Shown piece after piece: positions 26,701-38,300 of a DNA stretch of 64,000 bases. Below the pieces are notes generated by a model that ran no database searches, was not told the origin of the DNA, and saw only the letters and a list, made by a program, of their open reading frames with translations. A program made the translations under genes and the position numbers. The first letter of the stretch is position 1; each line of letters begins with the position of its first letter. This DNA is from Patiria miniata (lineage: Eukaryota; Echinodermata; Asteroidea; Valvatida; Asterinidae), in NCBI RefSeq assembly GCF_015706575.1, contig NW_024037059.1:36369058-36433057 (forward strand), written 5' to 3'.

Positions 26701-29700
26701 CTTTCACACGCATTTTGTGCGCGTGACGTATTCACTTTGGTACTCCATAGAGATTGGCGTGAGCGTGCAGCGTGACGTGGCGCACAACACAAATGTATCA
26801 GTGTAGAGTGAATTTTAGGACTATGAAATACTGACTCCGTGAACATTCAACTAATAAAACGTTGCTGGTACCGGATTTCACAGAAGTCAAAATTTCATGT
26901 GACACTGAAACAGTATATAAAACCAGCCAGCCATTACTCTATCAACCGTTTAGGAACAGGTAAACTGTCGTTCGTATTTATGAATATCTGTTAAATATGG
27001 TAATACCACATGCTTTGTCAATTGATATTTAGGATTTGTTGAGTAGAGACAAGGAGTTCACTAGAGGCACTGTGCAGAAGAGCGTCTGTGTGCTTAGCAC
27101 ATTGGTAAGAAAGAAATATTGTTTAGGATATAGTAATCATGTACTTCAGAAATGATATCTGAGAACCTTTTATCATGCTCCTGAATATATGCATGTTGAA
27201 CTAGTTATTTTGAAAATGCAACTTGTGTCTCGATTCAAATACTAATAAAATGAGCTGTAAAAGTGCTTCCCTTTGCAGGACATTGTAATTGTATTAATCT
27301 TCTGACATCAATGACTCATTGGTTGTTTACCTGATAAGGACCTGTTTTAAGTATGGCTTCACTTTCATCTGTTTTGTGGATATACATTGTATACATTGTC
27401 ACATAACAATGAATGTGAGTAAAATTTGATTTTGAACAGATGGTTATTCAATTGACTCATCTATCAAGTGTCATCTTATATGTGGTCAACATAATCTTCT
27501 TTCTGTTTCAGCCGCTGTATGGTTTAATCCAAGCTAAACTGAAGCTGATTACACATGCCTACTTCAGTGAGAGAGATTTCTCCAAAACCTCCATCCTTAT
27601 AGTGAGTGTTCAATTCTAGCTTTAACACAGGATACATACATTGGGAAGTTTCAAAACTAGAAACTTACCATAAATAAAAGAATAAATTCAAATAATGACT
27701 CCCATTTTCAAGGTATATTTATACATGTATGTAACCATGTCATTTAAATTGCTTTGTAAGTTGTGGAAAAGATTTCAGCTCCTATAATTTCTCCATATGC
27801 TTGTTCTTGTAGGAGTTGTACACCAGTCTGAACGGTTCTTTGACAACGGGTCAACTAGATGATTCCCAAGCATTCTTGGATCTTCCACTTAGAGATTTGA
27901 TCCTAACATTCAAGCATAAGGTACATGTATGCATGGCTGAACCAAGGATATGGATGACAGTTGCGTGTACTCACTAACAGTCAGGTGGTTTGGGTATTGT
28001 ATTATTGCAGTGAGTGCAGTCCATCTTTCATGGTTGCTAGTGATGCTGAGAAACCAACAAATGAATTGTAGCACAGATTTGAAATGTTGAAAACTCCGGT
28101 TCTACTTTATTTCAAATTTTGGTTCTATTTCTTTTCCTGTAATTACTTAAAGTCTCAATGTTTAGTTGGTTTAAAACTTCCTAAATTGGGGTGTCGTTTT
28201 TGGTTTGTTGTGATATGAATGAACCCTTTTGAAGGTGAACTGAGTAACATGTATATATTTGTTGATTACAATTGTAAGAGTTTCTTATTTTTATCATTTG
28301 CACAGGTCTTGGTGTTGTTTAAGTTACTTCTTTTAGAGCGACGTGTGTTGTTCTTTGCTCAACCTGTACACACCTTATGCACATCTCTGCTGTCACTTGT
28401 TTCATTGTTTCCAGGTAGGATGAGATTTTTACTGAAATGAAGTCAGTTTAATTCTAATTCTCAGATTTGAGTTTATTGTACCGACAGAAGTTGACCATTA
28501 ATGTATTTACTCCTGGATATTAGTAAAGTCTGTCACAACTCACAAGCCAATGTGGCCCATCAGGCCGGCATTTGTCTCCGGTTTCGGTACCCCCTGGATG
28601 GGATGCTAGTTCATCGCAGGTTACTCCCCAGCTAATGCCGGTACCTGTTTATACTCCTGGGTGGAGAGAGGCAAGTGGGTTGAAGTGACTTGCCCAAGGA
28701 CACAACATATGGCCAGCAGCTGGATTCGAACACCTGACCCTCTGATCATGTGTCACGAAACCCTAAACACTAGGCCACGCTTCCACTTGATATCACTTTT
28801 CAGGCATGCAACTTTTCCTCGGATCCGCTGATTTCCTCGTTTTTTACTTCTCATAATGCCATTACAAATTAAAAAACAGTGTACAAAGTCTTGTGTGGTT
28901 TGGAATTTCCTCGTTTTTTCTAAATTCCCAGTGCATGCTTGCCTAAGTCTTAAACCCAAATATTTGAAACCAAATTGAGAAAATTCTGTTAAATGTCTAA
29001 TGTCTTCATCTCAATATGTTTAAACTTTTAGAGACTTGTTAATTTGTTTTTCCTTACCCACCTCCACTCTCCGGGGATTTTGTGCCGAGAACTAATGTGC
29101 AACAGCCAGAAGGCAAGTACTCAACAGAAATGCTGGGTTTTTTTTTTCCAGCTATGATTGAACATGGTCTGGTAGAAGCAGCTTCCTACAAGCACTATCG
29201 CCCACCAACTCCATCTCTAGAACTCAACGACTTTGGCATTGATACCAGGGAGTATGAAGATGTCAAGATGTCACATGTGCCTAACTATCGGAAGAAGAAA
29301 AGGAAGAACAAAGACGCACAGGAAAATACTGTGACTGATGAAATCCCAACATCTTCAATCAGTCCATCGTATGGAGAGAATCCAACTGACATGGAAACAA
29401 CACGTTCGCGATCAGTTGATAGTACCCTAACAAGAGACTCTGCTATACCAGAATCCATTGCTTCATCCTCATCAGTGGAAAAGGGAGACTCTCGATCTAC
29501 AGACCAACAAGATAACATTAGCAAAATGGGCTTCCAAGAAACAAGCAGTGCTGAGCAAATGGAGAAAACACAGGAAAGCGCAAGGAGTGAGACATCCAAC
29601 ATTTCATCCAACTCTGAGCAGGAAGACAATAACCAAACTCCTGTCTCTGCTAAGGCACTTGAGGAGGATCTGTTTGCAATGATAGATCAAGAATTGTATG

Positions 29701-32700
29701 GTCCGTATTTTGAAGGAAGAAAACTGAGTGAAGGTGATCTTGAAAATGAGTCTAAAATTAAGTCAGGAACATCACGTCAAGGAAGTAAGTCAAGAGATAA
29801 CTCAAACAGTGACCCCAACCAACACCAAAGTGGAATCGCAAAGGAACCTCCCCAGGAAGTTGTCTTAAGAAGGGACACTGATGAGTTTGAACACATCAGT
29901 GAAAATGATGCCAGTCTTGTCAGACAGAAGTTGGCAAAAGGTTCACCCGAGGATCCGGAGGAGCGATGCACTCAGCGTTTGAGTGGTGCAGATGATTTTG
30001 TCGTCTTACAAAACAACTGCCCATCGATGTCAACACTTAAGGCAGATGATTTTGGATTTCCACTCTCCTTGTTTGGAAAGGTAAAAATATGAAATTGTTT
30101 TTGTGATTGCAGTGTTACATTATAAAAAAAAAAGTGGAGAACAATTTCTTTTCTTTTTTCCTGATTTATTTTTCCGGTAGGGTTCTTTGTGTCATCCCTA
30201 CATGGCCCTACAGCAGCATGATCTTCTTAAAGATGTCAACGTACGATGCTTTCTGATTGGTGCATCTAATATGCTCTTTAAGCAACGCCGACATCTTATA
30301 GATGTTCTTGTGGAGGTAAGGTTGCTCAGAAGAAAAAAATGGCTCAATTTTAAAAACAAAAATCAGTCTTTATTGATTAGATTAGTGTTTGTTTGTTCTT
30401 GCCTCACTGATTCAAAAATTGGTCTTTGAATAGGCTTGATTTTGATTTCCAACCTCTGTTAAGGTGGAGGAGGGCAAGGTGATTGTATTTGATCCTGAGC
30501 TTCGTAAACAGCTGAGCTTGTCCACTGCTGACTTGAGATTTGCTGATTTTCTGATCAAGAGTGTTTCTGAGAAGAGTGAGGATATCTACTTAGATAACAC
30601 AGGTCAGGTGTTGTAGCATTTTTGTAAGTCACCCATCTTAAGTTAGGGTACATCATTTGTCACTTGTGCATTTTTTGTTTGAAGCAACAAAAGTGCTTAA
30701 AATCTCAAGATGGGTGCTGAACAACTAACCTGATGAGTTTTAGCTCTGTGAGTGCTGTGTATTCCGAGAAAACAAAATTCTAGTTTCTCAGTTTCAAATC
30801 AAAAGTTGCTGAGTCATGTTTTGAATTGCGCCCAAAATCAGCGTCTGGGACCATGGGCGTCGCGAGGGGGGGTGGGGGCAAGGGGGGGGGCACTTGCCCC
30901 CCCCCCCTGGAAAAGCAAAAAAAAAAAAAAAAAAAAAAAAAGGAAGAAAAAAAGAATTTAATGAGTGGGGGGGGGGGGGGGGCAAAATGTCCCTGCCCCC
31001 CTCTAAAACTGATAAATCGAGAATGTGTTGAGAAATACAAGCATTTTTTGGCCAAACAATTTTTTGCCCCCCTCTAGAAAAAATCCTGGCGACGCCCATG
31101 TCTGGGACACGTTATCCTTTAGCCGATTGCAGCTACGTGATGTCACACATTGAACTCACGAATAATATCAAGCACACGCGTGTGTGCATCATGTCAACGC
31201 TTGCGTGCACCCATTCACGGATTCACCGAATTACAACGGAATTTCTAAAAATGCTTTACTTGACACATCTTCAAAATGGCCTCCTTTTATTGTTTTTTTT
31301 CTCAAAAGGACAGCATGCCAGAAGGAATAATTTCACAGGGTCGTTATCTTGAAACAGTCATCTTTTCAACTATAATTTTGTCAGTTACTTTTTTGGATAG
31401 CTGCAAATGATCTACTCTACCTTTAACCACCCATAATAGCCTGTATAATATTTCTAAGTGCATTGATAACATTGGCATATTCTTAATTTTGCACTTCCTA
31501 TGAAAACTACTTCAAAGAACTTTTGGAAAAGCATTGTTTAGAAATGTAACACAAAATGAATTTATGGAGAATTTTTTCTTCATTATTAGTTTTTACAATA
31601 TTTGTTGTCGTGATTTAGGTTGGGAAGGTGGCGAAGAGTGGATACGAGCTCAGTTCAAAGTCTACGTCCTGTCACTGCTTGCAACTGCTCTACATCAACG
31701 TAAGTTGGACTTATCCTGATGCAATATATGTACATGTATAACTATCATTTCATTCACTCTGCATTCACATCTCTCAGCAGAGTCTTGGTTAAGTTGAAGT
31801 AGCAGTTAAATCACTTTTAAAAGATATAGATGCTTTCCTCCAAATACAGTTCATGTATTACATGTTGTATAAAGAATGACTGGCTTTCTTTGCAGGTCAT
31901 GAAAAGGATATGAGTGATTTCAATGACCATTTTGTCAATGCTTGGAAGACAACACATAACTATCGAATCTGGATGAGTGAGGAGCATCCTGGGATTGATT
32001 TCGTTCTTGCTGGGTATACAACATCATTACTTATTATGGTTTTTTTTGGTTCTTTTATTAATTATATATGTCCCTTTTTCTGGTTTAGTTTCTCTGTTGC
32101 TTCTCAACAAATCTTTCTTGTACCTCAAATAAACTATACACATTTATCTCATCAATACTTCAGTTGTCTCCCACTTTGTAGCTGATTGAATTTGGTAAAT
32201 TGTTCAATAATTGTATTTTAAAGATAAATTAAATTTTTCTGCCTTATTTTGCAGTCACCCGTGTCAGGGTCAGCTCAGCATGCAGGACATGAAAATAAGA
32301 TTACAAAGGTAATGACTAAGAATTTGATCATTATTGTCAGCGATATTTTAAGCATTATGTGCCTGTTTGTTTCAAAATGTTCTTTCAAATCATTCTGTCT
32401 ACTAGCCTCATTCAACACCCCTCAGTAGCCCTCACTAGCCACTCCCCTCTCATCAGAACCATACCCCTTCACCCTTGGCTATGGCTAAAATGATATTTCA
32501 CTGAGTATTGACTTGAAGTACATGTACTTCCAAGTGTCTTATTTTGTCAACACAGTGTGTCTTAAGCACTTGTTAACAAGTAGCAATACTTGAGCGATTC
32601 AAAGGTTTTGTGACCTGTACATTTGCCATTTGTCAACAGTGCTATGCAAACCACTGATAGAGGCAAGAAACTAAACAGCGCCCTCAATCGAACTAGTGTG

Positions 32701-32829
32701 GCCATGGTACACACCGGTAAGGCAGTAGGGGGTGCTCTGAGTAGCGCAAAGTCAGCTGTGTCTGCTTGGATATCCGGTCTGGCATCTGAGTGGAAAGACG
32801 ATACAAATGAGCACGGGAATACTAAGTAA
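23722..32829 (+). CDS. AVL9: AVL9 homologue, DENN-type late secretory pathway protein
   Basis: AVL9 proteins belong to the DENN superfamily and act in late exocytic traffic and cell migration. Exons: 23722-23817, 24400-24520, 25102-25187, 27033-27104, 27512-27601, 27813-27920, 28306-28414, 29152-30080, 30181-30315, 30464-30602, 31619-31699, 31896-32013, 32255-32308, 32640-32829; 775 aa (human about 650). Family landmarks: HILVIGFHHKKGCQ then VDFSYPPL at aa 19-40, WKHLPFLAVPDGAH, the short exons TVQKSVCVLS and PLYGLIQAKLKLITHAYF, VLFKLLLLERRVLFF, and the C-terminal AWKTTHNYRIW and TGKAVGGALSSAKSA blocks. Large exon 8 (aa about 228-537) is a Ser/Thr/Glu-rich low-complexity insert that accounts for the extra length. 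No membrane segment is predicted. The first in-frame ATG, right before the conserved N-terminal beta strand, is taken as start. Introns contain a TIR element, a SINE and a hAT-like MITE. Confidence 0.92.
24105..24270. repeat. Dispersed repeat, copy 3
   Basis: Shares CCACTTTTTTTCTTCATA, ATCATCTCAATGAAAGTCAT and CAATTTTGTTAACATGGTTA-type sequence with the copies in CFAP210 intron 1. Located in AVL9 intron 1. Confidence 0.55.
24542..24832. mobile_element. MITE-like element with about 45-bp terminal inverted repeats
   Basis: The left end AGTGCAATTTGGATACCTTG and the reverse complement of the right end match, and the match continues with small differences for about 45 bp (GTTTAAACTTG...GCGC). It is 291 bp long, non-coding, in AVL9 intron 2, starting just after the exon 2 donor. 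No clear target duplication was identified. Confidence 0.75.
26614..26753. mobile_element. 140-bp TIR element with internal CRE-like sites
   Basis: Ends TATGGAGTACCGAAGTG and CACTTTGGTACTCCATA form a 17-bp inverted repeat, with TA at each end possibly the target duplication. It contains TGACGTCA and GCGTGACGTATTCAC. A second copy lies at 61,736-61,890. Located in AVL9 intron 3. Confidence 0.7.
28540..28796 (-). mobile_element. tRNA-derived SINE
   Basis: On the minus strand a tRNA-like head shows a box A (TGGCCTAGTGTTTAG, 28,763-28,777) and a box B (GGTGTTCGAATCC, 28,722-28,734), followed by TGTGTCCTTGGGCAAGTCAC, a common SINE body motif in marine invertebrates. It lies in AVL9 intron 7. Confidence 0.75.
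30852..31100. mobile_element. hAT-like MITE, copy 1
   Basis: TIR CATGGGCGTCGC / GCGACGCCCATG, 249 bp long, flanked by a perfect 8-bp target duplication TCTGGGAC (30,844-30,851 and 31,101-31,108). The interior is long homopolymer and G-rich tracts with no coding capacity. Located in AVL9 intron 10. Confidence 0.88.
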
Positions 32830-35311
32830 TCAGATATAAGAGGAGTGGTACCAGACCATGATAACTGAAATATTTCCATTCATTTGTGGGATTTTAATTT
32901 CTGTTTTTGAATCTATATTCAATATTTATGTTCCTTTCTAAACATTTACCTTCAGGGGAAAATTCTCAAAAGTGTCTTAAAGACATTTTCCTAATATTCA
33001 GCTTTGGAGTAATGTTGTTCTATTTTCATTATAATGTAAAAAATACCTTTATCATGGGTCAGCCAGCAAAATGCAGACTGGGTTCACCTGATGTGAATTG
33101 TGTGCACTGGATGAAAGTGAAAAGCCATTTTTTTTTCTTTTTCATTGTTTTCTTTTATTTCAATAGAAATGGTGGTATTCATGAAATGTGCAATTAAATG
33201 TATTTCTGCTTATGTTAAGGTCAGTGTCACAAATATATATAATCATTGCACATTATTTGTAAATATCGACAAATATGATGGTGTCTAATTTGGAATAATC
33301 CTAAAGTGTATTTTTGTGCAAATAAAAAAAGAACACTAACACTATTTAGAAAACTTTTTATGGAACGTCAACAATATTTCCTTTTTGTGGGAGTTCTAAA
33401 GTTGTCTTGACTGTAATTAATTCTAAAATACTTTGCCTGATAACAAAAATAGGACAGGTACAATTACCTCAGCTTTCCTGTCTCCTGAGGCCCTGCCCCC
33501 AAAAAACATTTAAGTAATTGGATTAAGTATTATAATTACATTTTTGTTCACGTACATATAAATGTAGACTATCATTAATCATCCACAAATAATTTGACAT
33601 TGTGTGCACTTGCATTTAAATTGCACTGTTAAACAGGATTTTTTCAAACACCATATTTACAGGTGAACATCAAAATGTTCCTTGTAATTAACCGGGTTGT
33701 TGAGAATCATTTTGAATGACTTCATCTGTATCTGCTTATACATGAGTTGTCATATACCCATGGCATTAAAAAGAATCACGGCATTTAGTTGGCTTTGAAA
33801 CAAAATTATGAAAGTTACATGTAAACTTCACATTATGCTGGTAAATATTGCATTGTAACCAAGTAATATGCAATTTATGTAATGCTGCTTGATTAAACAG
33901 CTAGTTATCTGGACATCTTGTATTCTTCGCTTATTTGAAAAATAGATAAACATATACCTTCGAATAAAACACTAAGAACGTTTTTAATTTGAAGTCATTT
34001 TGTGTGATGTTTTAAATTGTAAAATGAACTCATTAAAGGGTCCATGAGATCGGGTTCTTTTTAGGAACACAATGTGTGCATCTTTCTGCTCTTACATGTA
34101 TGAAAACTAACATTCCTTTTTGGTATTTTTTTTATTGAAAAAATTTATTGTTTAAACCATGGAGACATGTAAAAATGAACCTGCTTTTCCAGACTACTCA
34201 GTGAGGGCACTGTTGCTGTGAGGTCATTTCAGGAAGACACTTCACTCTGGGGGGTCCACTGTACTAATTCAAGCCCCATCGAAAACAGTGTAAAATCAAC
34301 AAAGTTCAGGGCCAAATAATATGCAAGCCAACATCACTCGGGTTTCTCAAACAAAAATTAAATTATTGTCTTGTTTTTCATCTTTTCATTTCTTTTCAAT
34401 TCTAGGTACATTAGCCAGTTACATTTTTAAATATTCACACACAAACAAAATCACCTCCCAAAAAGTGATATGTGTAGTTCCCAAGCCTGCATGTTGTATT
34501 GCAAGTGGCATCCTTCCACTTTCACAGGCAAATAGGACCCATTTTTCATCCGTAATTTTATCAAGCCTGCCCTCAGATGGAAGCCCCAAAACCAGGGAGT
34601 TGCATTGATCCTTGGGTATATTTACACAATTCCAACGTTTTAAAGCCAAACGGTCTCCCTTTTAAAAAGAAATTGTGGGGGCACTTTTTATGCTTATGAT
34701 GACTCGCGTAGAAATTCTCACTTGAATTAGTTCAGTGCTCCTAGCTATAGTCTGTTCAAATTGTGAACCCAAAAATGTATTCATTGAAAACGTTTGTGAG
34801 AAAGTTTGCTCATTGGCTTACTAATACAACAAAAAAATAAAGAAGAGAAATTATTGTCCAACAGCTTGAACAACTTAAAAGAACTGGTTTGATTTTAGTT
34901 GCCCCCTTTATTTTTAGTGCTGTGTCGAACCTGAAACATCATTGCTGAAACCTAGAACTCGGACAAAAGTGGACGTGAATGATATGAGCAACTTGAGTCG
35001 ATCGTTACATACATGTACACTGCTTTTTTACTTCCATTTTATAATTAATAACAAATTTCCCGCACATTCATTGATAAAATTAGAGTGACTTTGATTGGTC
35101 AATGGTTTCGTTTATTCAGTTTTTTAATTGGTGGATGTAGGTCACTGCCCACTGCGCAGCCGCAGACACCTGTCACGTACTCGATCGCCGCGACCACGTG
35201 TTTGATCATGCATTTACAACGTGCAGAATGTTTTGGGGATCAGAAATTTCTTATTCGCCGACGCGACGTGGGCACTGTATTGACAGGTTGCACAAAATTT
35301 CCTCAAATAAA
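32830..35311. other. AVL9 3' UTR and AVL9-PHGDH intergenic region
   Basis: AVL9 3' UTR probably ends after AATAAA at 33,321-33,326. The remainder is AT-rich, with no convincing exon. The last 230 bp before PHGDH are more GC-rich and promoter-like. Confidence 0.5.
35195..35200 (+). promoter_or_regulatory. CACGTG E-box upstream of PHGDH
   Basis: A perfect palindromic E-box, CACGTG, about 115 bp before the PHGDH ATG. Mammalian PHGDH is under MYC/ATF4 control, so an E-box here is plausible, but such 6-mers occur by chance. Confidence 0.3.
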
Positions 35312-38300
35312 ATGGCTTTCACCTTGAGAAACGTACTTATCTTGGACAACGTGGCAAGCTGTTGTGCTCAAATACTCCAGGACAACGGTATCAAAGCAGA
35401 TTCGGTAGCTAAATTAAGCAAAGAAGAGTTGTTGGCACGAATTCCGGTAAGTTTTTATTGGCATGACTCGACTGGCTTGGCGGGAGACAGTGTTGAGGCA
35501 TACCGTTCATTTGCGGTCCAACACGGTAGGCTAGTATTATTATGCTGTCGGCACGTGTCGCCTAACAAAGAACCAGATTTGGCGGCTCTGATGCTCTGAT
35601 ATGATGGTCATACCATGGAGCTATAAAAACATCACGATATAGGCTATCCCGATCTTGTCATGCCTGTTTTGTGTAATCGGTTTTATTAACGAGAGTACAA
35701 AGTTATTGGAGGTCTAGGCTAACTGAAAATGAAATACACTCTGACGTGTTTTTTTTTAAATGAAAAAAAATTGTGAGGATGTTTTTGCTCAGGCCCCCTA
35801 TTCTGCTATTCATGTATTTGCTTTAAAATTGATCTTATTTAAATGTCCTCGGACATTATTCCGTTGCTTTGAAAAATGTCCCTATTTACCCTTGGCCTTG
35901 CGACGGATCGACCACGTGGATCAACCAGAGAGTAGGCCTATCTTCATTCATCATTATGCAACGCGTGTTGGAAAGATTTTGGGGAAATTCCATTGACATG
36001 CGTTTGTGGTGCATGATCCTATCCAGGGTCCATTTCTAACGGTATCTTGGCAACTTACCAGACGAGAGGTCAAAGTTTATTTGGTGCACTTTTATAAATT
36101 GTCTCCTGCCCTGACATTTTTTTAAGTGATTTGATACCTCCATAGAGCTAGAGGAAGGCTGCTCCATGCTGTCACCAAGCTACAGCTGTACATAGGCATT
36201 ACATGACTCAAACTTTCATTACTATTAGGAGATATTTACAAAGTATTGCTAGATTTATTATCTGCTAGATAGATTTAGTATCTGATCAGCCCCCTGCAAC
36301 ATGCTGCAACCAGCTTTGGAACAAGAATTAATGAGTAAAGAATTCCCAGGGGGATGGATTTGCAGGGGGCTTTTGTTTACACAAAGATAATTGGGCAGTA
36401 ACAAATTAAACAGTGCACCATGGTGGGACTGCTAAGCATTGATATGATTGAGCAATATTTATCCAACAGGTGCATTAAATTTCTTGGTGGGGGGGGGATG
36501 TGGAGTTGGGATTTAGATGGACTGTGGGGAGGGTCTCTGCCATGCATTTTAAAAACTAGTTATTGGAAAATATCTTATTATTAACTAAACAAATATTGAA
36601 TGTTTCTCTCTTTTTTTCATTGCCTAGAATTACGATGGCGTCATCGTCCGTTCAGCCACAAAGATTACCGCAGATGTCATTGATGTTGCCAAAAACTTAA
36701 AGATTATTGGCAGAGCAGGGACAGGCGTTGACAACATTGATGTCAGTGCAGCATCACGTCATGGCATCATTGTCATGAAGTAAGAACTTGTGCAATTTCA
36801 ATTATTTGCAGTTTGTATGGCATAATTGAATTATAATTATATTGTATTGCGTAATTGTAATGGGAATTACAGAGAGGAAAATTAAATATCAGTAATTGAA
36901 ATTATTCTAAAATAACATTTAATGAGACTGATTATGGAAGCATATATATCATTTATTTTTTCCATTTTTATGCCCCGCGGCGAAGCCGAAGGGGCATACT
37001 GTTTCCGCCTTGTCCTTCCGTGGGTGGGTGTGTGGGTGGGTGTGTGGGTGGGTGTGTGGGTGGGTGTGCTTGTCTTACATACGCAGTGTGGACTTCCGAA
37101 CAAAAGACGTCCACATAATGTAGGTAGCACCGACGTTGTGTGGACTTGCCCACGTCCACACAGTGTTTCCCCATTTCTGGAAAACAGGTTTAGAGGCATT
37201 TTTGGGTTAGGTTTATCTGTAGCAGAATGAAGAGAAACACTAAAGGGAATCATAGAAAAAAAATTGGGTTGAAAGAGTTTTCACAGTTTGAGAAAAATGA
37301 GTTTTTTCACTGGTTTTTCTTAACTACACGAAAGCAATGGAAAGTCCACACTAGTCATGTGAAACAAGTGTGGGTGTGTGGGTGGGTGTGTGGGTGGGTG
37401 TGTGGGTGGGTGGGTGTGTGTGTGTGTCCGGACAAATCTTGTCAGCGCGATAACTTGAGAAATACTTAACATATGAACTTCAAATTTGGTTTGTGGATTG
37501 TCCTTGGTAATCCTAAGAAGCCTTTTGCATTTGGGGCCGAAAGGTCAAGGGTCAAGGTCACAGTGGCTGAAACAATAGCAATCTTGTCAGCGCGATAACT
37601 TGAGAAATAATTAACATATGAACTTCAAATTTGGTTTGTGGATTGTTCTTGGTAATCCTAAGAAGCCTTTTGCATTTGGGGCCAAAAGGCCAAAGGTCAA
37701 GTTCACAGTGGCTAAAACAATAGAAATCTTGTCAGCGCGATAACTTGAGAAATAATTAACATATGAACTTCAAATTTGGTTTGTGGATTGTTCTTGGTAA
37801 TCCTAAGAAGCCTTTTGCATTTGGGGCCAAAAGGCCAAAGGTCAAGTTCACAGTGGCTAAAACAATAGAAATCTTGTCAGCGCGATAACTTGAGAAATAC
37901 TTTACATGTGAACTTCAAATTTGGTTTGTGGATTGTTTTTGGCAATCCTAAGAAGCCTTTTGCATTTGGGGCCAAAAGGCCTAAGGTCAAGTTCACAGTG
38001 GCTAAAACAATAGAAATCTTGTCAGCGCGATAACTTGAGAAATACTTTACATGTGAACTTCAAATTTGGTTTGTGGATTGTTCTTGGCAATCCTAAGAAG
38101 CCTTTTGCATTTGGGGCCAAAAGGTCAAGGGTCAAGTTCACAGTGGCTAAAACAATAGAAATCTTGTCAGCGCGATAACTTGAGAAATACTTAACCTATG
38201 AACTTCAAATTTGGTTTGTGGATTGTTCTTGGTAATCCTAAGAAGCCTATTGAATTTGGGGCCAAAAGGTCGAGGGTCAAGTTCACAGTGGCTAAAACAA

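Noticed and set aside
29082..29151. In-frame extension with an ATG before AVL9 exon 8
   Set aside because: A strong polypyrimidine acceptor at 29,152 restores the frame exactly with exon 7 and the conserved residues; the extra 23 codons are intron read-through.
30752..31099. Lysine- and phenylalanine-rich open frames on both strands
   Set aside because: Translation of homopolymer tracts inside a hAT-like MITE.
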